Positions 36,241 to 46,413 of a DNA stretch of 64,000 bases are shown here, one piece after another. Under the pieces are notes generated by a model. It had not been told where the DNA came from, did no database searches, and was given only the letters and a program-made list of their open reading frames with translations. Every line of letters begins with the position of its first letter. Positions within the stretch are counted from its first letter, which is position 1. The position numbers and the translations under genes are program-made. Source of the stretch: Agaricus subrufescens (lineage: Eukaryota > Basidiomycota > Agaricomycetes > Agaricales > Agaricaceae); assembly GCA_029945375.1 (NCBI GenBank), contig CM057065.1, positions 1,178,001 through 1,242,000 of the forward strand, written 5' to 3'.

Positions 36241-36600
36241 TCTTCTGCCAATGTAGACAATAGTGTCATTCTGCCACTGTAGGAAAGAGTATTATAGTAC
36301 TTTCCAGCAGTGGTTGCCCAGAGTATCACAGTACCTTTCCCTGTGGTAGGAGAGAGTACCATGGTACCTTCTTGCTGTGGTGGGCAACAGTGTCACAATG
36401 TTCTCCTGAGAAAATGAGTGTGAGTACTGTGATACTGTTATGTGGTATTTGGACACAGTAACATGGTACTCTTCACATAAATATGTATAGTTTCATTGTA
36501 ATGTGAGTACTGTGATACTGTTTAGCAATGAAGTGTCACTGTGAAAGTATCCTTGTACTGTCCCTGCCTATATACCTTGTATGCTATGATGGATATAAAA
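36241..36600. repeat. Right subterminal palindromic sites of the KDZ transposon
   Basis: Degenerate GAGTACCATGGTACC, AGTATTATAGTACT and GAGTACTGTGATACT sites spaced by tens of bases, in the style of the left-end array. They lie between the 34-bp array and the right TIR. Confidence 0.7.
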
Positions 36601-36652
36601 GGACCGTGAGACTTTGACACACCACCCTCTGTGTGTGTTCAAATCAACCGGG

Positions 36653-36690
36653 CGTGTGAGTTTCCAACATTATTCCACTGTCCCCTGCCC
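36653..36690 (-). repeat. KDZ transposon right terminal inverted repeat
   Basis: Reverse complement starts GGGCAGGGGACAGTGG and ends GAAACTCACACG, aligned with the left end. It abuts CAAGATGAT at 36691. Confidence 0.75.
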
Positions 36691-36699
36691 CAAGATGAT
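36691..36699. repeat. Target site duplication of the KDZ transposon, right copy
   Basis: CAAGATGAT, identical to 23464-23472. The next bases (TGTGCTTAAC) are the start of NLR3 intron 2 on the minus strand. Confidence 0.85.
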
Positions 36700-37001
36700 T
36701 GTGCTTAACTGGTACTGTTGTCTACAAACCTTGCTTCTGTCACAGTAAAATTGTGTGCGTTTTGGAATGCTCCTTGGTTGTTACCTGGCGCTGGCAACGA
36801 ACCCTCGCCTGAAGGCTGCTCTAAACACATCAACATCATGCATGAACAAAATAAATAAGAGAGACGCACGCTTTGTTGTTCCAAAACAGAAGAATGCTGC
36901 CCAGGCGCCGTAAGTGAATAAGATGCTGGCTGGGATTGAACTCGGGTGGTGGAATCGGCAACCTGTGGCAGGGGAAGATGAGACCGAGAAATCGACTCCT
37001 G
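36700..37001 (-). pseudogene. NLR3, 5' half: exon 2 and end of exon 1b
   Basis: Exon 2 (36818-36710) encodes QPSGEGSLPAPGNNQ and then AHNFTVTEARFVDNST, matching the small N-terminal exon of NLR1. Its donor GTTAAG at 36709 begins the intron that is completed at 23425-23472 on the other side of the KDZ element. The end of exon 1b (37001-36870) reads SSVLEQQS before a 51-nt intron. Exon 1b is then broken by the 832-bp element at 37002. Confidence 0.85.
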
Positions 37002-37833
37002 CATCAGCAAATCGGCTCAAATATTGTAGACCTTACATCATAAACAAACATTGTATTACAAATAAAGAAAATGTGAATGCTTACGTTCTGGTAAAGTGAA
37101 ATGAATGGACAATACAAGCTTTTTAAGACCTTACAATCTAAATAAAAGAATACAATCATGGTACATTTTATTTGTTTAAGATTACAATCTTTTTCAAAGC
37201 ATACAATCATGTCACAATTTATTGGTTTAAGATTACAATCTTTTTCAAAGAATACATCCACGCTTCAATCTTTAATGTGGGATTACAAGCATGACTCCAA
37301 CACTAAAATCAAATTGTATATGAATCTAACATTATACGAGGGCAGCATCGATGGTGCATAGCAGTGGCTGAGGGACTTAGAAATTTTTTTGAGTTTTTTG
37401 CATTTGTGTGTATATTTGACATATGTGCCAAGTGAGTAAGTCGGTACTGTGGCTCAGGTGTTTAAGTGGCTTGGTGCGCGGTCTTGCTCCCAGGAGGTCT
37501 GGCGTTCGATTCCCGGTGGTGCCAACGGGTCAAACAGCCCATATATAGGTTCTGCCTATTTGCTCATGCTGCCATATATAGCTGGATTAGGTAATAAATT
37601 TTGCTGTCCTCGGCACTATAAGATTGTAATCTCAAGCAAAGATTGTAATCTCAGAAAAAGATTGTAAGCTCTCCATTCTTCGCCATTGTTCAGGAAGCAT
37701 ACATTATATACAATATATTCAGCACATTTCAATTTTAGTTTTCACCTTGGTTGAAACTTTAGACATGGTGGTATACTTTACACGTTGCCGTTGAATTCTA
37801 AAGCCTTACATTTTTTGAGCCGTTTTGCTGATG
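37002..37833. mobile_element. 832-bp TIR element with tRNA-like core, inserted in NLR3 exon 1b
   Basis: The ends are inverted repeats: CATCAGCAAATCGGCTCAAA at the left and, reading inward from the right, CATCAGCAAAACGGCTCAAA, with weaker similarity beyond. It is flanked by TG on both sides (37000-37001 and 37834-37835). There is no transposase. The interior is AT-rich and contains a direct repeat of GATTACAATCTTTTTCAAAG (about 37170-37250), more AGATTGTAATCTC copies near 37620, and a tRNA-like segment at 37443-37523. It is probably a non-autonomous element; the tRNA-like part could be a nested SINE. Confidence 0.75.
37443..37523 (+). ncRNA. tRNA-like sequence (possible SINE head or tRNA pseudogene)
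   Basis: A 7-bp acceptor-like stem can form (GGTACTG with TGGTGCC, including G-U pairs). It has an A-box-like TGGCTCAGGTG and a B-box GTTCGATTCC, in tRNA order. The anticodon arm is not clean and I cannot assign an amino acid. At 81 nt it is longer than a usual class I tRNA. Confidence 0.45.
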
Positions 37834-37905
37834 TGAAGGTGACGTAGTGATGCAGAGTTCGTTTCAACATTATTGATTGGTGTCGTTGGTCGTGGAACCT
37901 GCGTA
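37834..37905 (-). pseudogene. NLR3 exon 1b, middle piece
   Basis: The minus strand reads like the PRPTTPINNVETNS segment of exon 1 (ISRPITPINVADTDS in NLR1). It is isolated between the 832-bp element and the Plavaka element. The three exon 1b pieces sum to 248 nt when one copy of each target duplication is counted, exactly the length of NLR1 exon 1b. Confidence 0.85.
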
Positions 37906-38252
37906 TGTCGGAACTTTCCCTATTCCATTATAATGTAAACGTGACTGATGGGACCTTATAAGGCCCTTATTAGCAAACGCGATATCTGTTAATGGCTAAT
38001 AATCATCACGATTTCCATTATAAGGATGTGGATTGATATTTTATGTCATTTTAATAGCCTGTGTTACCTGATTTCGCACTAATCCGGTGACGTGACTGTT
38101 ATAATGCCTTATTAGATCAACGCAAAGTGCCAGGTGACTCAACTTTATAATCACCTGAGCCCTTATTATAGACTTATCAGTAAGGGTCGTATTGATTCGT
38201 ACATTATAAGATCAGATCCTTCTCCCCACTCTGAAACTTTTTTCTCGTTTCA

Positions 38253-41200
38253 ATGGATCGCTATATTACCTGTGATATATGCCACAAAAAACTTACAAAG
38301 GGGTATGGTATGCATCGTAAGGCGTGTGAAAGGAAGCAGCGCAATCACCAGTATGCTCTGGCTCACTCTGCAACCACACTGGACGATGAGGCAGGTGCGT
38401 CGCTTGATGATAAAAGTGCCCCGGTGACTCTCAACCATCCCATAGGTGACCAAGATGTACAGGTTGACATGACCCCCCAACTTGACGACATAGTCATGAT
38501 GTTGAGTCATGTTATCATCACCGGCAAGCCCGTTCAATTGATTTGCAATATAGAGATGACTCAAGCGTCCCCAATGCTGATGAACCTGATGCAGAAAATC
38601 AGGATTTCGAGAAAGATATATCTCCCGCTGCCGAAAGTGAGTTGTCTCCTTGATCAATACTATATCGATATTGTACTTATTCAATAGTGTCTGAACACTG
38701 TTATCCTTCGGGCGATCGCATGGAAACAGTGCCCAGCGTCGATACTATATATACCGAGTTCCACCCTTCCTCTGGGTTAACGCCAAGAATTGTTCCATTT
38801 GAAGACTATAACCGAAAGTCTTTTCCTGATCTAGTCCCAGATGAGCACCCCTGGGAACCGTTCCGGACTCGGATCGACTTTGAGGCCCTCGAACTCGTGA
38901 TGGAAATTGGGTTCAATCAGAATCAACTTGCACATTACATTAGTATACTACAAAGAGTCCAAAATCAGGCCACTAACCATGTCGATGAAGATAGATTTAC
39001 AGTTCAAAATGCGAGGAAGCGATGTCATTGTGGGAACTCGCCGCTCATCATCATGTGAAGGTGCGCATGCTATTCTTGGTGCATGCTCTTCTCGTTGATT
39101 CAGTCAGTCCCTATTGTTTGGGATGCCGAAAAAAACTATAGGTGGACAGGAGATACTTGGGAAAGGTTTTATGACGAGCCGTGGTCGGGCGACAGCTGGT
39201 GGAATGCTCAGGTGAGACCATACTTTACTACATCTGTATACATAATTGCTTAAAAGCATAGAGCATGCTCCCCGCACACACGCCAAAGGGCTCGAAACTG
39301 GTGAGCTTTATTCTTTACGCTGATAAAAGCAAATTATCTTCTTTTGGTACTGCTATGGGCCACCCGGTTGTAGCCCGCCTTGGTAACCTTCCAGTAGAGA
39401 TAAGAAATATAGATGGGCTACTAGGCGGGGGCTGTGTTGTTGGATGGCTCCCTATTGTAAGTCTCTATTTAGATTCTCACATTTACGTATCTTACATCTC
39501 AAATAAAGGTCAAAGATGAGAGCTTGGAGTCAGGGAAGACTGCTTTCGTAAACTTCAAAAATGTAATATATCACAAGGCCTTCAAAGTGTTCCTCGAGAA
39601 AATTATTCAATATTCACATACCAGCTTGAATACAAAATGCAGCGATGACATATATCGCGTACTTTGGCCATTTATCCATATACTTTCGGCCGACTATGAG
39701 GAGTTGTAAGTAAAGTCTATTCATATGGATATCATATGTTTGCCCGTAGCTGATACTTAAAACTTTCGGACAACTGGTAACATTAAATCAGTACAGCAAT
39801 GGCGCTGCTTCGTGGCGTGAATGGAAACTTTCCCTGTCCCATTTGTCTCGTACCAAGAGAGTCCCAGTGGGATTTATCTCAAAAGTTTGACTTGCGTACC
39901 AAAGATGATTCGAGGCATCAATTCCAGAAAGCCATGGAAGAAAGAACGTTGGAGAAGCGCGATGAGATATTAAAGACACTTAGCATCCGCCCTATCGAGG
40001 TAAGTTCTCTTTTCAATAATACTTCTGAATTAGTCACATGAAACGCATAGAATGCGTTCTGGTCTGTCAACCTGACAGACGTCCATTCCGCTATCTCGTA
40101 CAATTGCCTTCATTCCGACGACAACGGATTATGGGAGGACCATTTCTTCCCCTTATTCAAGCTCCTTGTCAAGGATTTGGGGTGCAAGAGTGCCGCCAGT
40201 GTGGATGAATTGTAAGTGCTATCAGCGTGCTCTATCTAACCATGATATCTAATATAATTATAGTTTTGATTCAGTGCCTCGTTGGAGCAACCTGAATCAT
40301 TTTGAATTGGTAATGAACATTACGTTCAACGACGGGAGCAAGAACAAGGATATATCAAAGGTCTTTCTTTCATTTAACAAGTTGCTGACTTTCAATTTCC
40401 GGATAGATATTCTTATATGCAGTGCAATTGGAACTCGCGCATGAACTTGAATCAGAAGGATATCTTCTGATGCGGTGTCTCCGGTATTACCTGAATGTTA
40501 GGATGTATGCCTACTTCAATCTGCATACTGAAGCCACACTTTCTACCGCCGAGGATGAACTCCATGGAAAATTTCATCCTGCTTTACTGGTACGTCATAG
40601 CTATGAATTTGATACGGCACAAATAGCTGTTAACTAAATTATTCCAGCGATACCTCACATTCATTGAAGCACCCGAAATAGCAGCTCAACAAGAATGATC
40701 TCATGTGCCGCTGGCTCGTCAATCCCAATCTCAAAGTATCAATCCGCAAAAATCGTGGAACTTTCCCAAGATCCACCTTCGAAAACATCTCCTTCATGAT
40801 ATACGTGAGAAAGGTGCCACTCGAAACTACAGCACAAAACCGAATGAGAAGATGCATGGCCCTATCAGAAAGATCTACCTTAGGCGAACTAATTTCAAAG
40901 ACTTCGATAGTCAGGTGAGCATTAATTTAACTCCTTTAGTTTTGGCTACATGCAAACGAAAACCATGTTGATACCATCTAGATTCTAGATGCCAATCAAC
41001 ATCTCGCCATAGCGGGAGTTATCCGTGGAAAGATGGATACCTTGGACAGCTATAAACGTGCTACAAAAACGACGATCAGCTTAGTAGCAGGTGCTGCTTC
41101 AACGCCGACCGAGGCTGACCCCGAGATTTCCGAAATAGAGGCTGGCCCTTTTCACATTGATTCCCAATACACAGATTACCGAAAACTCGCTTCACCAATC

Positions 41201-42118
41201 CCCGCTTGCAGTCTTCAATTATTTCAAACCGCTCATCAGTCTGATCCCGCTTTTCAATCGTTTCCTCAGAAGCTTACAAAATTTCTTAAATGGTTTCTTC
41301 CCCAATACGAAATTCCGGTACCCCAACGGAACTTCAGATTGGATCTTGTGGCTCAGGTGTGTATTAAGGAATGTATCTGTAATCCTGCTGATGCCAGATT
41401 AGATAATTGAATATCGGTATCTCCGAGTTACATACACATGCTCCGCTGAGTGGATTCTAAAGGTTGACCACTTACAGTGTAACCCCAGTTTTTTCAGGAG
41501 TCCACGGTATGATTCTGTGATTGTGAACGGAGATCCCGAACCCTTTTGGGCACAATTGCTTGCCCTTTTCACGATTACAGTTAATGGAATTGAACTCTCA
41601 CTTGCTTTTGTGCAACCATACGAGCTGCTCTACAAACATTCAAACCGCCCTGTATCTGACGTTGAGCTGGAGCTTTTGAGGCTTCGAAAAAAGCCGCCAA
41701 AAGACACAATATTTATATCAATCTATTCTATCCTATGTGGTGCTGTTTTGATGCCATCAAGGGGAGATGATATGACCGGAACCAATGATTACTTTATCTT
41801 TGACCTTTTGGACTGCGACATGTTTTTACGGTGCCGGGATGTTTTGAATCGGTAAGTGCAATTGTACATACACTTCATTGTAATTGGTACTAACAATTTT
41901 CAGCCTTCAAATTTGGCAAGTTTAGTGTTTCGTCAACTTACAAACTGTCTACACGTGTATTAAGAGAAGCCGGTATGACCAGCACGGTCTCTTACCAATC
42001 ACTTCCATTCATTAAACTTTCAGATCCTGTATTGTATAATCAGTCTGTGAACGATATAGCGGGTTATGAACAAAAAGATTCCTTTGTACCTAATGTACGT
42101 GCACTTCAATGGGGGTAA
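38253..42118 (+). CDS. Plavaka-type transposase, multi-exon, probably frameshifted
   Basis: It starts at ATG 38253 with a zinc-finger-like MDRYITCDICHKKL..H...C. Family landmarks follow in order across about a dozen short-intron exons: PFRTRIDFEALELVME; MSLWELAAHHHVK; WSGDSWWNAQ; SFILYADKSKLSSFG; GHPVVARLGNLP; ILSADYEEL; NGNFPCPICLVPRE; DNGLWEDHFF; NHFELVM; KMHGPIRKIYL; and EPFWAQLLALF near the C-terminus. The last exon, after 41851, ends in TAA at 42118. Between VQNAR and MSLWEL (about 39014-39022) the frame changes without splice sites, so a one-base indel probably inactivates it. Family assignment is firm; exact exon borders are not given for all introns. Confidence 0.82.
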
Positions 42119-42655
42119 AAACCCTTGCACATGTTTTTGAAACACGCGCGTGGGCCCAAAAAAGATGTCAATGAATTGTAAACACAACCCGATCTCCGGG
42201 AGCACGGCTTGCAAATTGACATCTGCAATGTACTTGATAGAAACTGAGTAATAATGCGCTATACAATCATTCACGCACCAAGGACATGTTTGATAAGGAT
42301 CTGGAGTATGGACAATCCATGCATACAAACGACACCATCTTGCATGATCTGCGAGATAACTCGCGATAATTCCAACCTTATAAAAGGCCAGCAATAGTTG
42401 GTACGACCTCCTCAGTTTCCGTCGCTTCAGTTCCGTTTATCTCTGACCGGTTATTCCTCTGCGTGTTGATTCCCACATCAATTATCTTTACAATGGTTCA
42501 TCATTGTGCTGATAACAATGCCTTGGTAGCGCATGCTGGGAGTGCTGACAGATCTGAAAGAACCACTGGTTCAGAAAGTCACGATGCGTGATTACAAAAT
42601 GTAAGTTTGGTTGTTGCTTGGCGCATATAAAACTTAGCATATATACCCCATACAG

Positions 42656-44483
42656 GGCCTTCTCCATGCCCAGGCAGCGCTGGACACTCTCAGCAAAGAT
42701 AACTCACATCTTCACCATGAAAATGCCATGTTGAAGGCGAAGGTAGCTAACATGCCGCAAACCTCTGGCAGTACACGTCAACCTTTTTCGGGGCCCCTGA
42801 CCATTGAAAGCAAGAAGGAACTTCAGAATGTCGCCAACAAATGGATGTACTTCGAAAATCCTTGGCTTTCACAGACACCATTTGGGCGACCACGTCCGGA
42901 TTTGAGCAAAATAATTCCTGCAAATGAATGCTACGATGACAACGCGGCCCTTTTAGATTATCTTACGGAGACATTGTATCAATATGTACCCGTGAGATAT
43001 CATAGTCTGATCGAGAATTTTGAATCTTTTGGAAGCAACGTAGGTTTATCTTCTTCATTAATCTCATACCTCTATATTTCTCACGTCATATCCAGTTCGT
43101 CAGGCAGGTCAAGAGCCAGCGCTCTTCCTCGATGTTTAGGCTTCGCTCTGCGGCTTCAATCATATTTTCTGCATACCCCGATATTCAGCCTGAGGTATGG
43201 AACTCGGCTGAAAGCCGGGGTGAAAGTGCTCAGTGCCATGAACTCTACTTGACCAAGGATGAGGAGAGCGGCAAGCTCATCTTCAGTGCTCTCCTCGCTC
43301 CTATTATCTATGCTGGGAATGAAGTAGGTATTGGTGGTATATTTCAAAATGATGTTCTCTTCTTGGTATGTGATAGCTAGATTCTGTTATCAATTACACT
43401 AAGTATTTATCAGATCAGAATCTGCACACTGTACGGAATCACCGCTATTCGAGATGGCAAATTCGCAAAGCATAGTCTCGGAGCCAAATGGAAGATGAGC
43501 TCCGTTACTGCCGGCTTCATTGCCTGGACCTGCATAGCCGTGCGCACTTTCCATCCATTTCTAAATTTGCATTAATGATAGCTTTAATTATTAGGCAATT
43601 CATTTGCTTTCCGATGACTCTCCCTTTGAGGAAATCGGCAAAAAAACGGGCATCAATTATGGTGATGTATTCAATGAGTACAAGCAGTGCATCGAGATCC
43701 ATCAGGATTCGGCCCTCTTCCGGAGTATTATGGACAAGTGGAACCAGCGCCTTAAGTTTGGGGTCGGGAGTGCTAGACAATCAGAAATTTTAAATGAATT
43801 GGATAGGGGTCACCACAGAGTGAATGCGCGTGCAGCATCAATTGATGCTGCATTGTCAAATGCAGCCGCTACTTTGTCAATCTCATCCACACAAGGTATA
43901 CAATTCCCAGCATTACTTTCTGATCGAAAAACACGGCACTTACATTAGTTCATTAATAGTGCCCCGAGCTTCTGGTGTGACGTCTGAGACTTCCCAGAGT
44001 GCTCAACCCCTGAGCTCTGCCAGTGTAATTCATGATCAAGCTAACATTTCCGGGCAACAAGTGACATCTACATTCCTCTCCACTGCAAATAGAACTTTGC
44101 CCAAGCCAACCTCACTCTCTGCTCGACAAGGCCTCTCTCGACAAAATTCCGGTTTCATCATCTCTGTTCCCACACCGCCTGACGTTATCTCATTCCATCA
44201 GGGGGATGATGATCTTCAAGATGATGAATTTGGTGATAATTCTGATTCTATTTTAAATGAAACTGTTGCAGGAGGACAAGTTTCCCACATATCTGACATC
44301 ATCCAGCTGACCCAGGCTTCCGAGATCCAACAATCCTCTCCCACAGTCGTCACTCATAATATTGTAAATGAACTTCCTTTGTCTCGTGATTTGAATAATA
44401 GTAACAAGGCTAATAATACTAAGGGTACTAGGGCTACTAGAAGCAAGGTAGTTGTTCCAACCCGCCGTAGTAGCCGTAAGTAG
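42656..44483 (+). CDS. Plavaka companion gene, function unknown
   Basis: The second gene of the element; its family is not known to me by name. The first identified exon starts after CCATACAG at 42655 and reads LLHAQAALDTLSKDNSHLHH (coiled-coil-like); the start codon is not located. Further exons: FVRQVKSQRSSSMFRLRSAA; a hydrophobic conserved-looking block (LIFSALLAPIIYAGNEVGIG; ICTLYGITAIRDGK; MSSVTAGFIAWTCIA); then SDDSPFEEIGKKTGINYGDV; and a Ser/Thr-rich tail ending KVVVPTRRSSRK before TAG at 44483. Phases agree across four introns (after 43038, 43362, 43536 and 43894, roughly). Similar partners sit beside Plavaka transposases in other basidiomycetes, from memory. Confidence 0.65.
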
Positions 44484-45035
44484 TTGGTAGACTTGATTCT
44501 TACTGTAGCAATTGATCTGACTTTTCTTTGATGCTATTATTAACATGTGAGCAACCTATATCATGCTATTAGTTTTGTGGTTCAACAAAGACACTGTTGC
44601 ATAACGGTTTTATACCACGCTAAAGCTACACTACAAAGTCAAGAAGTCGTTAGTTCGAACCCTGTACACTACAATATATAATAAAGCGTAGAATAATAAT
44701 ATGTAATACAATATGTAATAATGATAATGTACAAATAATACAGGAGCGATCAAATAATACAAGAGGGATTAGATAATACAAGCTGGGAAAAAATGGATCA
44801 AGCGGAGTTAAAAAAGCCTCGGCGATCTTTTTTTGGTCGGCCGCCGAGTTTTAAACCCCCTTTTAAGGGGCACCCTTAAAATGGTTTATAATCCGGGTTC
44901 TTACTATTTAAGGTATCGTCCGGCCATTATAATGCCTTTTAATTATTGACGTTATAAGCGATCGTTTTCCTTATAATGCATAGCGTCTTTTGACGCATTT
45001 TAAGTTGTTATAACGTGATCTGGATTTTTCCGACA
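44484..45035. other. Right terminal region of the Plavaka element
   Basis: No gene. AT-rich short repeats (AATAATACAAG-like, 44680-44790), a GC-rich hairpin with arms CTCGGCG/CGCCGAG (44818-44848), then TTATAA-type subterminal motifs up to the TIR. Confidence 0.55.
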
Positions 45036-45338
45036 TAGGTTGGTGACTAGGATCTCCAGATGCCCTGTCAACATAGAGGAGATCTGTAGAGGTTTGAGGT
45101 CGAGTCTGATTACTGGGAGCTAGTAAACGAAAAGTACCCATGGCAGCATAATCGACTTGCTTCAGGGCACCATGGGTAGACAGAGGGCGAGGAGACAAAG
45201 TGGGAGATGGACTAAGATATGGACCTGTGAGGTGGCCGCAGCATTGCGCAAATCAGGTGAGGATGGCTTTGGTGAGTCCGATTGCCGTGAATGGTGAGAA
45301 CGTAGGAATCGAGGAAGGCGGAGGGAAAAATCAGGCAT
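45036..45338 (-). pseudogene. NLR3, 5' end: exon 1a and start of exon 1b
   Basis: ATG at 45338 starts MPDFSLRLPRFLRSHHSRQS. Exon 1a ends at 45138 before the conserved 54-nt intron (45137-45084). It is 201 nt instead of the 202 nt of NLR5-7: one base is missing near 45230, which shifts the frame. Exon 1b starts at 45083 and stops at the Plavaka insertion. Confidence 0.85.
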
Positions 45339-45446
45339 TGCGATAGTTGAGGGTCGAAGCAAACAGCATCTCCTTGGCACAGCGAACGCAGGCACATGAT
45401 TGCAACGTGCCCACACTTAACGCCCACAGGGCAGTCCACGTCGAGT

Positions 45447-45454
45447 TATTTATA
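45447..45454 (-). promoter_or_regulatory. TATA box of NLR3
   Basis: TATAAATA on the minus strand, 109 bp upstream of the ATG at 45338, with the same position and context as in NLR5, NLR6 and NLR7. Confidence 0.6.
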
Positions 45455-45559
45455 TCTCGCGAGTGGACGTGACTACCTCCATGAAAACTACGGGTGCAAC
45501 ATCAAAACCGGACTTAGAGTCTTCTCAACAAAGAGAGACTGAGTGCGCACAGTATGTCA

Positions 45560-46090
45560 TCATGTAATGCTCCAGCAAATCCTGATCATCTAGCGCATAG
45601 GCTAGACATTGCCCCTAGACAGCTAGGCCACTTCTAGGACGACACCGCTGGTGTGCATTGCGAGCCAGAGAACAAAATGCCAATTAACTTGATGCGCCAT
45701 GACGCTGCTTTCCGCGGCGAATTCGTGGTCTTGGGAAACCACATCTTTGTTCTGATTTAGGAGTGCCTGGCAGTTGCTTCGAATGCGTTGATGTCTTACC
45801 ACTTGCCCCTCATCGAGGATTGTTATGGAGGCATCGCGAGTGAATAGATAGATTCTGTGGTGCCGTAGAGCAATTGAATTGGTGCAGGCATAGGAAATGT
45901 GCAGGCAGCCGAAGTAAGGTTGAGACCCTCGAGAGTGAATTACATGTTGGGACCAAGAACGGATCAACAACGATGACACCATCATTTGGAAGCATCGCAT
46001 GTCACTCATTGTCCACTATATCTTTAATCCCTAGCCTCCCAAGGATCGTCATTCCTGCACGCCAAAGCCAGTTGGATACCACCTTCTAAA
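45560..46090 (-). pseudogene. Relic of an NLR 5' region upstream of NLR3
   Basis: Homologous to the relics near 15 kb, 50 kb and 54 kb: it shares the CTAGGACGACACC(G/A)CTGG block near 45635 and the GAATGCGTTGAT block near 45780, in the same order. The minus-strand frame is broken. No NACHT exon follows. Confidence 0.5.
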
Positions 46091-46413
46091 CTCTACTAGA
46101 CACTCACGTCTGCGTACTACCTGGTGGTAATGTAGCGATTCAATGAAAAGCTAATACCCAAGCCCGAGCTCGTGTGGGAGATCCTATACCAAAGTGCATA
46201 TAAGTAACAAGAAAGCCTTTTCCATTTGTTTATATAGGGTGATGTCTAGAGAATGGAACAGCGTTTCTGGACTTCTTTTATTTACTAACGTGATTCGATC
46301 CACAATAGAACCCCTATCAAAATATGTTCTTAGCCCAGAGAAAACAGACGGATTCAAAGCTATAAGACTTCTGAATAAATATAGGAGAAAGCAACTTAAT
46401 GGCGCGTAATACG

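Larger units (their letters stand above)
23473..36690 (+). mobile_element. KDZ-type DNA transposon, 13.2 kb, inserted in NLR3 intron 2
   Basis: Bounded by a 9-bp direct repeat (CAAGATGAT). Both ends align as inverted repeats over about 38 bp without gaps, with roughly two thirds identity and a perfect core GAAACTCACACG about 27 bp inside. Both subterminal regions hold arrays of palindromic GAGTAC..GTACTC-like sites. The only transposase is the KDZ gene at 32077-35165. Other cargo: gene A (24908-27267), gene B (30678-31959), a tandem exon-intron repeat, a hairpin and an NLR fragment. Removing the element leaves a 58-nt intron like that of the paralogs. KDZ elements (Kyakuja-Dileera-Zisupton) are known as large, gene-rich fungal transposons; assignment of this element rests on the transposase and its central position. 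Confidence 0.82.
37906..45035 (+). mobile_element. Plavaka-type (CACTA-like) DNA transposon, 7.1 kb
   Basis: The ends are short inverted repeats (TGTCGGAA...TTCCGACA) flanked by TA on both sides (37904-37905 and 45036-45037). Subterminal regions at both ends are dense in TTATAA-type motifs (CATTATAATG, CCTTATAAGG, GTTATAATGCC), which look like transposase sites. It carries a Plavaka-like transposase and a second gene, both on the plus strand. The insertion splits NLR3 exon 1b. A hairpin-forming sequence lies near 44820-44850. A 2-bp TA duplication is unusual for CACTA relatives, which normally give 3 bp. Confidence 0.85.

Noticed and set aside
35145..36362. Long open frames of 160-405 codons on both strands
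   Set aside because: They are produced by the 34-bp tandem array, which lacks stops in most frames; the same rotated peptide repeat appears in each.
44640..44665. A B-box-like GTTCGAACCC in the Plavaka right end
   Set aside because: No matching A box or cloverleaf could be drawn around it, so I do not call a tRNA or SINE.
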